Shown here piece after piece: positions 48,476-56,363 of a DNA stretch of 64,000 bases. A program made the position numbers and the translations under genes. Every line of letters begins with the position of its first letter. The first letter of the stretch is position 1. The notes beneath the pieces are model-generated. The model did no database searches and was not told the origin of the DNA. It saw nothing but the letters and a program-made list of their open reading frames with translations. The stretch is from Allostreptomyces psammosilenae. GTDB lineage: Bacteria > Actinomycetota > Actinomycetes > Streptomycetales > Streptomycetaceae. Location: the NCBI RefSeq assembly GCF_013407765.1, contig NZ_JACBZD010000002.1, positions 940,001-1,004,000 on the forward strand. Reading direction: 5' to 3'.

Positions 48476-49189
48476 TCAGGCGACCTGGTGCACCCGGCCG
48501 GTGTCCAGCTCGTACCGGGCGCCCACGACGACCAGTTCGCCGCGGTTCACCAGGCCCGCGAGGTCGGCGTCGGCGCGCAGGGCGTTCACGATGAGTCGCA
48601 CGTTGGTGGTGATGGCGGCGTCGACCCGCGCGTCGCCGTGCAGGCTGTGGTCGATCGCCGGCCGGATCTGCTCGCCCAGGTAGGCGAGGTGGCCGGGCAG
48701 CGGCACCCCGGACTCGTCGGACTCGACGGCCGCGGTGACCGCGCCGCACCGGGAGTGGCCGAGCACGACGAGCAGCCGGATGCCCAGCTCGACGGGGCCG
48801 TAGACGGCGCTGCCGAGCACCGCCTCGTCGAGCACCTGGCCCGCCGTGCGGGTGGTGAGCAGGTCGCCCAGGCCCTGGTCGAAGACGAGCTCCGGCGGGA
48901 CCCGGGAGTCCACACAGCTCAGCACGGCGGCGATGGGGTGCTGGCCGGACACCAGGGTGGTGCGGATCTGCTGGTCCTCGTGGGGGTGGAGCTGGTGGTA
49001 GGTGCGCCAGCGGCGGTTGCCTTCCAGCAGGGCGTGCCAGACGCTGTGCGGGTCGGTGGCTCGGGTGGCGGCGGTCTCGCCGGCGCTCGCCGTCGTGGCG
49101 CCGGCCAGGGACAACGCCCCGGCGCCGAGCGCCGCCGTCCCGGCGAGCGCCGTGCGTATGAGAGTTCTTCTGTCGTTGTCGACGGACAT
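48476..49189 (-). CDS. Exported beta-class carbonic anhydrase
   Basis: The 237-residue protein starts with a twin-arginine-like leader: DNDRRTLIRTALAGTAALGAG, then LAGATTASA with an AXA-type cleavage site near residue 37. The beta-carbonic anhydrase core contains SCVDSRVPPELVFDQGLGDL (zinc Cys and the Asp/Arg dyad) and VLGHSRCGAVTAAV (zinc His and Cys). All ligands are present. It interconverts CO2 and bicarbonate, most likely outside the cytoplasmic membrane after Tat export. AAGGAG lies 7-12 nt before ATG 49189. It is divergent from the siderophore-interacting gene. Confidence 0.92.
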   Translation of the reverse strand: MSVDNDRRTLIRTALAGTAALGAGALSLAGATTASAGETAATRATDPHSVWHALLEGNRRWRTYHQLHPHEDQQIRTTLVSGQHPIAAVLSCVDSRVPPELVFDQGLGDLLTTRTAGQVLDEAVLGSAVYGPVELGIRLLVVLGHSRCGAVTAAVESDESGVPLPGHLAYLGEQIRPAIDHSLHGDARVDAAITTNVRLIVNALRADADLAGLVNRGELVVVGARYELDTGRVHQVA

Positions 49190-49497
49190 GCCGTGGCTCC
49201 TTAGGCGAACGGTGCGCCGGCGTGCCGCGCGGCGGCTCCGGCCGCGCGCGCCGGTGATCAGCACGCCTGGAGGCTAGGCGCCCGCCGGTATGGGAGGGGC
49301 AAACCCGTAGTCAAGGGGTGGTGCGGGAGTGGCATGGGGCTGGTAAGGGGAGCACGCCCCGTCAAGTTAGCCTAGGCTCAGCTAAGTTGATGGGTGCCGG
49401 GGTACGGGACCGGTACGTCCACACCGGACGCGGGCGCCCCGCGGCGCGCGCTCGCCCGACGTCGCGCCCACCCGTGACCGACGAACGGAGACCTTCC
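49190..49497. other. Divergent promoter region of carbonic anhydrase and siderophore-interacting genes
   Basis: These 308 bases include the iron box at 49367-49385 and no supported gene. The region 49385-49497 would be a 5' leader of the siderophore-interacting mRNA. Confidence 0.6.
49367..49385. promoter_or_regulatory. Iron box (DmdR1/IdeR/DtxR-type operator)
   Basis: TTAGCCTAGGCTCAGCTAA matches 16 of 19 positions of the Streptomyces iron-box form TTAGGTTAGGCTCACCTAA, and includes the palindromic AGCCTAGGCT core. It lies 113 bp before a siderophore-interacting gene, so iron-dependent repression by a DmdR1-type protein is expected. Confidence 0.8.
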
Positions 49498-50487
49498 ATG
49501 GCCGTCACGGCTCCCGGTCCCTCCCGCACGACTCCCACGACCGTCCCGGCCCCCGCCACCGGCCCGGCCTCCACGCCCGGTACGGCCCGCGCGACCGGCC
49601 CGGCCCCCGCCGCCGGCGCGGCTCCCGCGCCCGGGCCGGTCCCCCCGTACCGGCCGTTCGCGGTGCGGGTCGCTGCGGTGACCGACGTCTCCCCGAACCT
49701 GCGCCGGGTCACCTTCGTCGGTCCCGACCTCGGCCGCTTCCGCACCGCCGGCTACGACGAGCGACTGAAGCTGCTGTTCCCGCTGCCCGGTCAGGAGCGG
49801 CCGGTGCTCGGTGACGGCCCGGACTGGTACCGGGCCTGGTTGGACCTGCCCGACGAGGTCCGCCCGCACATGCGCACCTACACCACCCGCGCCGCCCGCC
49901 CGGAGCACGCCGAGGTGGACGTGGACTTCGCCCGGCACGGCGCCGCCGGCCCCGCCTCGGCCTGGGCCGAGCGGGCCCGCCCGGGCGACCCGCTGGTCAT
50001 CGTGGGACCGAACGGCGACTGCCCCGAAGCGGTGCCCGCCCGCGAGTTCCAGCCGCCGCCGGATGCCCCTTGGTACCTCCTCGCCGGCGACGAGACGGCG
50101 CTTCCGGCCATCTGCGGCATCCTGGAGCGCCTGCCCGAGGACGCCGTGGTGCGGGCCTTCGTGGAGGTTCCGACGGCCCGGGACGCGTGTCCGCCGCGCG
50201 TCCCGGCCGCCACCTCGCTGACCTGGCTGCCGCGGTCCGCGGGGCCGGGGAGCGGCGCGGCCACCCGGACCGGCGAGCTGCTGGTGGCCGCGGTGCGCGG
50301 GGCGGAGCTGCCGGACCCGGGCGGCCCGAGCGGGGCGTACGGCGTGCCCGGTGGCGCGCCGTACGCCTGGGTCGCCGGGGAGGCGTCGGCCGTCCGGGAG
50401 ATCCGCCGCCACCTGGTGCGCGAGCGCGGCTGGGCGAAGACCTCCGTCACCTTCTCCGGCTACTGGCGCCGGGGCGGCCCGCTCTGA
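49498..50487 (+). CDS. Siderophore-interacting protein (FAD-binding ferric-siderophore reductase)
   Basis: The 329-residue protein has an Ala/Pro-rich 50-residue N-terminal extension, then the FAD_binding_9 domain (VTDVSPNLRRVTFVGPDL; MRTYTTRAARPEHAEVDVDFARHG, where R-x-Y-T binds FAD). The SIP domain follows (WYLLAGDETALPAICGILERLP; YAWVAGEASAVREIRRHLVRERGW; SGYWRRG). It reduces Fe(III)-siderophores in the cytoplasm, with NAD(P)H or ferredoxin as donor, to release iron. ATG 49498 has GGAG 7-10 nt upstream. The upstream iron box supports the role. Confidence 0.95.
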   Translation: MAVTAPGPSRTTPTTVPAPATGPASTPGTARATGPAPAAGAAPAPGPVPPYRPFAVRVAAVTDVSPNLRRVTFVGPDLGRFRTAGYDERLKLLFPLPGQERPVLGDGPDWYRAWLDLPDEVRPHMRTYTTRAARPEHAEVDVDFARHGAAGPASAWAERARPGDPLVIVGPNGDCPEAVPAREFQPPPDAPWYLLAGDETALPAICGILERLPEDAVVRAFVEVPTARDACPPRVPAATSLTWLPRSAGPGSGAATRTGELLVAAVRGAELPDPGGPSGAYGVPGGAPYAWVAGEASAVREIRRHLVRERGWAKTSVTFSGYWRRGGPL

Positions 50488-50544
50488 TCCCGGCCCGCCC
50501 GGACGCCCTCCGGGGTCGACGCGCCCTCCGGGGCCGGGGAACGA

Positions 50545-50594
50545 CCGTGGGGGTGCCGCCGGAGGAGGAGTCCCCTCCGGCGGCACCCCCACGG
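50545..50594. terminator. Strong bidirectional terminator hairpin
   Basis: A perfect 21-bp stem (50545-50565 with 50574-50594; arm begins CCGTGGGGGTGCCGCC) has an 8-nt loop. It lies between the convergent siderophore-interacting and M14 carboxypeptidase genes. Confidence 0.9.
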
Positions 50595-50646
50595 GCCGCC
50601 GCGGTGCCAGGCGGCCACCGGGCGGCGAGGCGTCAGCGGTACGGCG

Positions 50647-52002
50647 TCAGCAGTACTGCGCCTCCTTGCCGATGGCCCGGTACATGCAGTCCGCGTTCTC
50701 CAGCAGCAGCAGGACCGCCTCCCGGTTGCGGCTGGTCTGCGCCGCGATCACCTCGTCCGGCGGGTAGAAGCCGTACGAGCTGTTGGGGCCGGGGTACAGC
50801 TCAAAGGTGTAGGCGAAGATCCGCTGGTTGCCCCACAGCCAGTCGTCGATGGTGCCGTCGGTGATGTACAGGTCACTGGACTGCTGCGGGGTGTAGCCGT
50901 TGGTGGCGGCCATCGCCGTGCCGACGGCGGCGAAGGTGTCCCGCTGGTCCTGGGTCATGCCGGTGGTGGTGTCCGAGTAGGTGTGCCCGAACGGCCACAG
51001 CACCAGCTCGCTGTAGGTGTGGAAGTCGATCGACGCCCGGATCTGCTGCACGTTGTTGATCCGGCGGCTGCGCACGAAGTCGGCCACGACCTTCACCTCG
51101 GGCGCCGACTCGGCCGCCGACCCGCGGTAGGTGATGCTGGACGGCGAGCCGGAGGAGCCGCCGCAGCAGCCCCAGTTGTAGGCCCAGTTGCGGTTCAGGT
51201 CGGTGCCGATGTACGAGGACCCGGTGTTGGGCTGGCGGTTCTTCCGCCAACTGCGGTAGCTGCCGGTGGCTATGTCGTACTCGCCGCCGTCCGGGTTGAC
51301 GTTCGGGATGATCCAGATCTCCCGGTTGTTCACCATGTTGGTGATCCGGCTGTCCGTGCCGTAGTCGTCGGTGAGCTCGTTCACCAGGTACAGCGCCATC
51401 TCCACCGTGAGGTGCTCGCGCGCGTGCTGCTGGGCGGTGAACATGACCTCGGGCTCGGACTCGTCGGTGGCCACGTTGTCGCTGATCTTGATCGCGACGA
51501 TGTTGCGGCCCTCGTAGGAGCGTCCGATGACCCGCTGGCTGATGATCCCCGGGTGCGCGGCGACGGCGGCGTTCAGCTCCGCCGTCATCTCCGCGTAGTT
51601 GTGGTAGCGGGAGTCCGCCGCCGGGAAGTCCAGGACCCCGATGTCGTCGGAGGCCGCGCGGTTCGGGATCGACATCACGGTGAGGGTGTGCCCCAGCCGG
51701 CGCAGCCGGTCGGCCTGCGCGGCCGTCGCCGTGACCACCACCGAGCCGTCGTCGCGCACCGCGTCGATCGACACGCCGGTGGCGGCGACGACCGATCGGG
51801 CGGCGGCCGTCTCGGCGCCGGAGACCACGTAGCTGCTCACCCGTTCGTCGACGAGGGCGGCCGGTGCGCCGGCGCCGGATCCGGCTGGGGCGGCGGCGGC
51901 CGGGGAGGCGCTCGCCTGGCTGAGGGCGAGCGGGGCGGTGAGGGCGAGGGCGAGCGCGGCGGCGGTGGCCGCCACCCGTCCTCGTCGCACGGGCAGTCGC
52001 AT
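50647..52002 (-). CDS. Secreted M14-family zinc carboxypeptidase
   Basis: The 451-residue protein has a signal peptide ([20 protein letters not shown], continuing to [10 protein letters not shown]) and a propeptide of about 100 residues. The M14 catalytic domain shows the zinc motif [19 protein letters not shown] (H-x-x-E, about residue 192), [18 protein letters not shown] (substrate Arg/Asn and a disulfide pair) and [21 protein letters not shown] with the third zinc His. The catalytic Glu is in [11 protein letters not shown] (about residue 399). Its size and Cys pattern are close to carboxypeptidase T/SG of actinobacteria, which have broad C-terminal specificity outside the cell. GGAGGA lies 5-10 nt upstream. 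Confidence 0.95.
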   Translation of the reverse strand: MRLPVRRGRVAATAAALALALTAPLALSQASASPAAAAPAGSGAGAPAALVDERVSSYVVSGAETAAARSVVAATGVSIDAVRDDGSVVVTATAAQADRLRRLGHTLTVMSIPNRAASDDIGVLDFPAADSRYHNYAEMTAELNAAVAAHPGIISQRVIGRSYEGRNIVAIKISDNVATDESEPEVMFTAQQHAREHLTVEMALYLVNELTDDYGTDSRITNMVNNREIWIIPNVNPDGGEYDIATGSYRSWRKNRQPNTGSSYIGTDLNRNWAYNWGCCGGSSGSPSSITYRGSAAESAPEVKVVADFVRSRRINNVQQIRASIDFHTYSELVLWPFGHTYSDTTTGMTQDQRDTFAAVGTAMAATNGYTPQQSSDLYITDGTIDDWLWGNQRIFAYTFELYPGPNSSYGFYPPDEVIAAQTSRNREAVLLLLENADCMYRAIGKEAQYC

Positions 52003-52249
52003 GACTGTCCTCCTGGAGGGGGTCCGGTGGGACGCGGGAGGTGACGCACGAGCGTTCTTGATCGTCAGTCATGCGCATGTCCGCGTCAATCGCGCCTCCG
52101 GAATTCGGCTCGATCCGATCGCCGCCCGTTAATCAGTCATTTCTTGCTCTATTCATATCTATTGCTGGTAGGGAAGGAACGCGCCGAACCCCCGGTTAGG
52201 GTCTGTGTCGGAACAACCCCAGACAACACGACCGGCTGGAGCGGACCGC

Positions 52250-55200
52250 ATGGCGTCAACGGAGGCGAAGGCAGCAGCAGACCAGGCCCCGCCGCACCCA
52301 CAGGGCTGGCTGCGCCGCCTCGTACGGGACTGCCTGCGCCACCGCCGCAGCGTCCTGATCGCCTTCGGCGCCAGCGTCGCCGGCATGGGCGTGGCCGCCC
52401 TCACCCCCCTGATCACCAAGGCCCTCATCGACGACGTCACCGCGGGCCGCGGCGACACCGCACCGCTGTGGACCGGCCTGCTCGCCGTCGCCGCCCTGCT
52501 CGTCTTCGCCGCCACCCACCTGCGCCGCTACCACGCCGGCCGGCTCGCCGTGGACGTCCAGCACGACCTGCGCACCCGCCTGTTCGACTCCCTCACCCGC
52601 CTCGACGGCGCCCGGCAGGCCGGCCTGGAGACCGGACAGGTCGTCGGCCGCGCCACCTCCGACCTGCAACTCGTCCAGGGACTGCTGTCCATGGTGCCGC
52701 TGCTCAGCGGCAACCTGCTCACCTTCGCCGTCTCCCTGGTCGTCATGCTGGTGCTCTCACCGCCGCTGACCCTGGTCGCCCTCGCCGTCGTCCCCGCCCT
52801 GGTGCTGCTCGCCAACCGCAGCCGGCGCGTCCTCTTCCCCGCCACCTGGGACGCCCAGTCCCGCGCCGCCGCCGTCGCCGGCGTCGTCGACGGGGCCGTC
52901 GGCGGCGTCCGCGTGGTCAAGGGCTTCGGACAGGAACGCCAGGAGATCGCCCGACTGGAACACGCCAGCCGGCGCCTGTTCGCCGCCCGCGTCCGCGCCG
53001 TGCGGATGAACAGCCGCTACACCCCGCTGATGCAGCTCGTCCCGCTGCTCGGACAGGTCGGGATGCTCGCCCTCGGCGGCGCGCTCGCCCTGCGCGGCGA
53101 CATCAGCCTCGGCACCTTCGTGGCCTTCTCCTCCTACCTCGCCCAGCTCACCGGCCCCGTCCGCATGCTCGCCAACATGCTTACCATGGGCCAGCAGTCC
53201 CGCGCCGGAGTCGAACGCGTCTACCAGCTCATCGACCTGCGCCCGGTGGTCACCGAGAAGCCCGACGCCGTCCCCCTCCCCGCCGACGGCGGCCCCGGCC
53301 CCTGGGCCGTCGAGTTCGACGACGTCACCTTCAGCTACCCCGGCGCCACCACCCCCGCCCTGGACCACTTCACCCTCCGGGTGCGCCGAGGCGAGTCCGT
53401 CGCCCTCGTCGGCGCCTCCGGCTCCGGCAAGTCCACGGCCTCCCTGCTGCTGCCCCGCTTCCACGACGTCACCTCCGGCACCCTGCGGGTCCACGGCCAC
53501 GACGTCCGTGACGTGCGCCTGGACTCGCTGCGCGCCCTGATCGGCCTGGTGCCCGAGGACAGCTTCCTGTTCTCCACCACCGTCCGGGACAACATCGCCT
53601 TCGGCCGCCCCGACGCCTCCGACGCCGAGGTCGAGGCCGCCGCCCGTGCCGCCCGCGCCGACGGCTTCATACGCGACCTCCCCGACGGCTACGCCACCGT
53701 CGTCGGCGAGCAGGGCCTGACCCTCTCCGGCGGCCAGCGCCAGCGCGTCGCCCTCGCCCGGGCCATCCTCGGCGACCCCGAGCTGATGGTCCTCGACGAC
53801 GCCACCTCCGCCGTCGACGCCCAGGTCGAGGCCCAGATCCACGACGCGCTCCGCCAGGTGATGCGGGGGCGCACCACCCTGCTCATCGCCCACCGCCGCT
53901 CCACGCTGCAACTCGCCGACCGCATCGCCGTGCTGGAGGCCGGCCGGCTGCTGGACGTCGGCACCCACGACGAACTCCTCGCCCGCTGCCCCGCCTACCG
54001 GCTGCTGATCAGCGACGACGACCTCACCCGGGCCGAACGCGCCGCCGAGGCCGCCCGCGAGGCCGCCTCCGCCCGGGAGGGCGCGGCGGCCCACACCGTC
54101 ACCGCCGACGCCTGGCAGCGCCCGGCGGCACCCGCCACACCCCCTGGCAGCGCCCCGGGCGCCAAGGCCGGCGCAACGGGCGGCGCAGCTGCCGGCGCCA
54201 AGGCCGGCCCCACGGGCGGCGGCATGGGCGGCGGCATGGGGCCGCGCGGCGGGATGTCCGCCATGGCCCCGAGCCCCGACCTGCTCGCCCGGGTCGCCGC
54301 ACTGCCCCCCGCCGACGACACCCCCGGCGTCGACGACGAGGCCGCCCGCGCCCCCGACCCACGCTTCAGCCTGGCCCGGCTGCTCTCCGGATTCCGTCCC
54401 GCCCTCCTCCTCGGCCTCACCCTCGTCGCCTTCGACGCGGTCGCCGGCCTGGCCATCCCGGTCCTCATCCGGCACGGCATCGACGAGGGCGTCCTCGGCC
54501 GGGACGGCGCCGCCGTCACCGCTGCGGCCCTCGCCGCCCTCGCCGTCGCCGCCGTCACCTGGGGCGCCCAGATCGCCCAGCTCCGGGTCACCGGCCGCAC
54601 CGGCGAACGCGTCCTCTACCTGCTCCGGGTCAAGATCTTCAGCCACCTGCAACGCCTCGGGCTCGACTACTACGAGCGCGAACGCGCCGGCCGGATCATG
54701 ACCCGGATGACCACCGACGTCGACGCCCTCAGCACCTTCCTGCAGACCGGCGTCATCACCGCCGTGGTCTCCCTGTTCACCTTCGCCGGCATCCTCACCG
54801 CCCTGCTGCTCATCGACGCCGGCCTCGCCCTCGTCGTCCTCGCCGCCCTCCCCCTGGCGCTCGCCGCCACCGCCCTGTTCCGCTCCCGCGCCTCCCGGCT
54901 CTACCAGCAGGCCCGCACCCGGATCAGCGCGGTCAACGCCGACCTCCAGGAGAGCGTCGCCGGCATGCGGGTCGTCCAGGCGTACCGCCGCGAGGAGCGC
55001 AACCGGCGCGCCTTCGCCGCCGGCAGCGACGAGTACCGGCGGCTGCGCGTCCGCGCCCAGCTGTGCATCTCGCTGTACTTCCCGTTCATCGCCCTGCTGT
55101 CCGAGCTCTCCGCCGCCGCGGTGCTCGCCGTCGGGGCCCGCCGGGTGCTGGACGGCACCCTCACCCCCGGCGAACTCGTCGCCTACCTGCTGTACATCCA

Positions 55201-56293
55201 GCTCTTCTTCGGCCCGGTGCAGCAGCTCTCCCAGGTCTTCGACGGCTACCAGCAGGCCGCCGTGGGGCTGCGCCGGATCCGCGAGCTGCTGCGCACCCCC
55301 ACCAGCGTGCTGCCCGCCAAGGACCCGCTGCCGGTGACGCGGCTGCGCGGGGAGATCCGGTTCGAGGACGTCCACTTCTCCTACACCCCCGGCACCGCCG
55401 ACGACGACCCCGGCGACACCCCCGGCACGCCCGGCGGCAGCGGCGCACCCGGCGGGCGCGGCGGCACGCCGGCCGGCCCGGGCGCGGGGGCCCCGGCGCC
55501 GGTGCGCGCCACCGACGGGGTGACCCTGCGCATCCCGGCCGGCCAGCGGGTCGCCTTCGTCGGTGAGACCGGCGCCGGCAAGTCCACCCTGGTCAAGCTG
55601 GTCGCCCGGTTCTACGACCCCACCCGTGGGCGGGTGCTCGTCGACGGCCACGACCTGCGCGAACTCGACCTGGCCGGCTACCGGCAGCGGCTGGGCCTCG
55701 TCCCCCAGGAGACCTACCTGTTCGCCGGCACCGTCCGGGACGCCATCGCCTACGGGCGCCCCGACGCCTCGGACGCCGACGTGGAGGCCGCCGCCCGCGC
55801 CGTCGGCGCCCACGAGATGATCGCCGCGCTGCCCGGCGGCTACCACCACCCGGTCGCCGAGCGCGGCCGCAACCTCTCCGCCGGCCAGCGGCAGCTCCTC
55901 GCCCTGGCCCGCGCGGAGCTGGTGCGCCCCGACATCCTGCTGCTCGACGAGGCCACCGCGGCGCTCGACCTGACCACCGAGGCGGCCGTCGGCGCCGCCA
56001 CCGACCTGCTGGCCCGGCACCGCACCACCCTGCTGGTCGCCCACCGGCTGACCACGGCCGCCCGTGCCGACCGGATCGTGGTGCTGGACCGCGGCCGGGT
56101 GGTCGAGGACGGCACCCACGACGCGCTGGTCGCCGCGGGCGGGCACTACGCCCGGCTGTGGCGGGCCTTCACCTGGGGCGAGCAGGGGGGCGTGCAGGGC
56201 GGTGGGACGCCGGCGCCGGACGCCGCCCCCGGGACCGGTCCGGCCCCGGGAACCGCCGCGGACGGCCGGGCCACCGGGGTGGGGCGTCGGTGA
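52250..56293 (+). CDS. Fused ABC exporter, two TMD-NBD halves in one chain
   Basis: The 1,347-residue protein is a full type IV exporter: TMD1 (about 35-325), NBD1 (about 355-590), linker, TMD2 (about 725-1010), NBD2 (about 1040-1310). NBD1 has GASGSGKST, LSGGQRQRVALARAIL and LMVLDDATSAVD, with Asp instead of the catalytic Glu. NBD2 has GETGAGKST, LSAGQRQLLALARAEL and ILLLDEATAALD with Glu intact. So one ATP site is degenerate, as in asymmetric heterodimeric exporters. Gly/Ala-rich low-complexity segments lie in the linker (about 640-680) and inside NBD2 (about 1048-1085). It exports unknown drugs, lipids or peptides. ATG 52250 follows GGAG by 9 nt. Confidence 0.93.
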   Translation: MASTEAKAAADQAPPHPQGWLRRLVRDCLRHRRSVLIAFGASVAGMGVAALTPLITKALIDDVTAGRGDTAPLWTGLLAVAALLVFAATHLRRYHAGRLAVDVQHDLRTRLFDSLTRLDGARQAGLETGQVVGRATSDLQLVQGLLSMVPLLSGNLLTFAVSLVVMLVLSPPLTLVALAVVPALVLLANRSRRVLFPATWDAQSRAAAVAGVVDGAVGGVRVVKGFGQERQEIARLEHASRRLFAARVRAVRMNSRYTPLMQLVPLLGQVGMLALGGALALRGDISLGTFVAFSSYLAQLTGPVRMLANMLTMGQQSRAGVERVYQLIDLRPVVTEKPDAVPLPADGGPGPWAVEFDDVTFSYPGATTPALDHFTLRVRRGESVALVGASGSGKSTASLLLPRFHDVTSGTLRVHGHDVRDVRLDSLRALIGLVPEDSFLFSTTVRDNIAFGRPDASDAEVEAAARAARADGFIRDLPDGYATVVGEQGLTLSGGQRQRVALARAILGDPELMVLDDATSAVDAQVEAQIHDALRQVMRGRTTLLIAHRRSTLQLADRIAVLEAGRLLDVGTHDELLARCPAYRLLISDDDLTRAERAAEAAREAASAREGAAAHTVTADAWQRPAAPATPPGSAPGAKAGATGGAAAGAKAGPTGGGMGGGMGPRGGMSAMAPSPDLLARVAALPPADDTPGVDDEAARAPDPRFSLARLLSGFRPALLLGLTLVAFDAVAGLAIPVLIRHGIDEGVLGRDGAAVTAAALAALAVAAVTWGAQIAQLRVTGRTGERVLYLLRVKIFSHLQRLGLDYYERERAGRIMTRMTTDVDALSTFLQTGVITAVVSLFTFAGILTALLLIDAGLALVVLAALPLALAATALFRSRASRLYQQARTRISAVNADLQESVAGMRVVQAYRREERNRRAFAAGSDEYRRLRVRAQLCISLYFPFIALLSELSAAAVLAVGARRVLDGTLTPGELVAYLLYIQLFFGPVQQLSQVFDGYQQAAVGLRRIRELLRTPTSVLPAKDPLPVTRLRGEIRFEDVHFSYTPGTADDDPGDTPGTPGGSGAPGGRGGTPAGPGAGAPAPVRATDGVTLRIPAGQRVAFVGETGAGKSTLVKLVARFYDPTRGRVLVDGHDLRELDLAGYRQRLGLVPQETYLFAGTVRDAIAYGRPDASDADVEAAARAVGAHEMIAALPGGYHHPVAERGRNLSAGQRQLLALARAELVRPDILLLDEATAALDLTTEAAVGAATDLLARHRTTLLVAHRLTTAARADRIVVLDRGRVVEDGTHDALVAAGGHYARLWRAFTWGEQGGVQGGGTPAPDAAPGTGPAPGTAADGRATGVGRR

Positions 56294-56363
56294 GGACCGG
56301 TAGCGTCGGTGGCGACGTGCTCGCCACCCCCTGGGTCGGGGGCCGCTTCGTCCAGGGGGTTCG

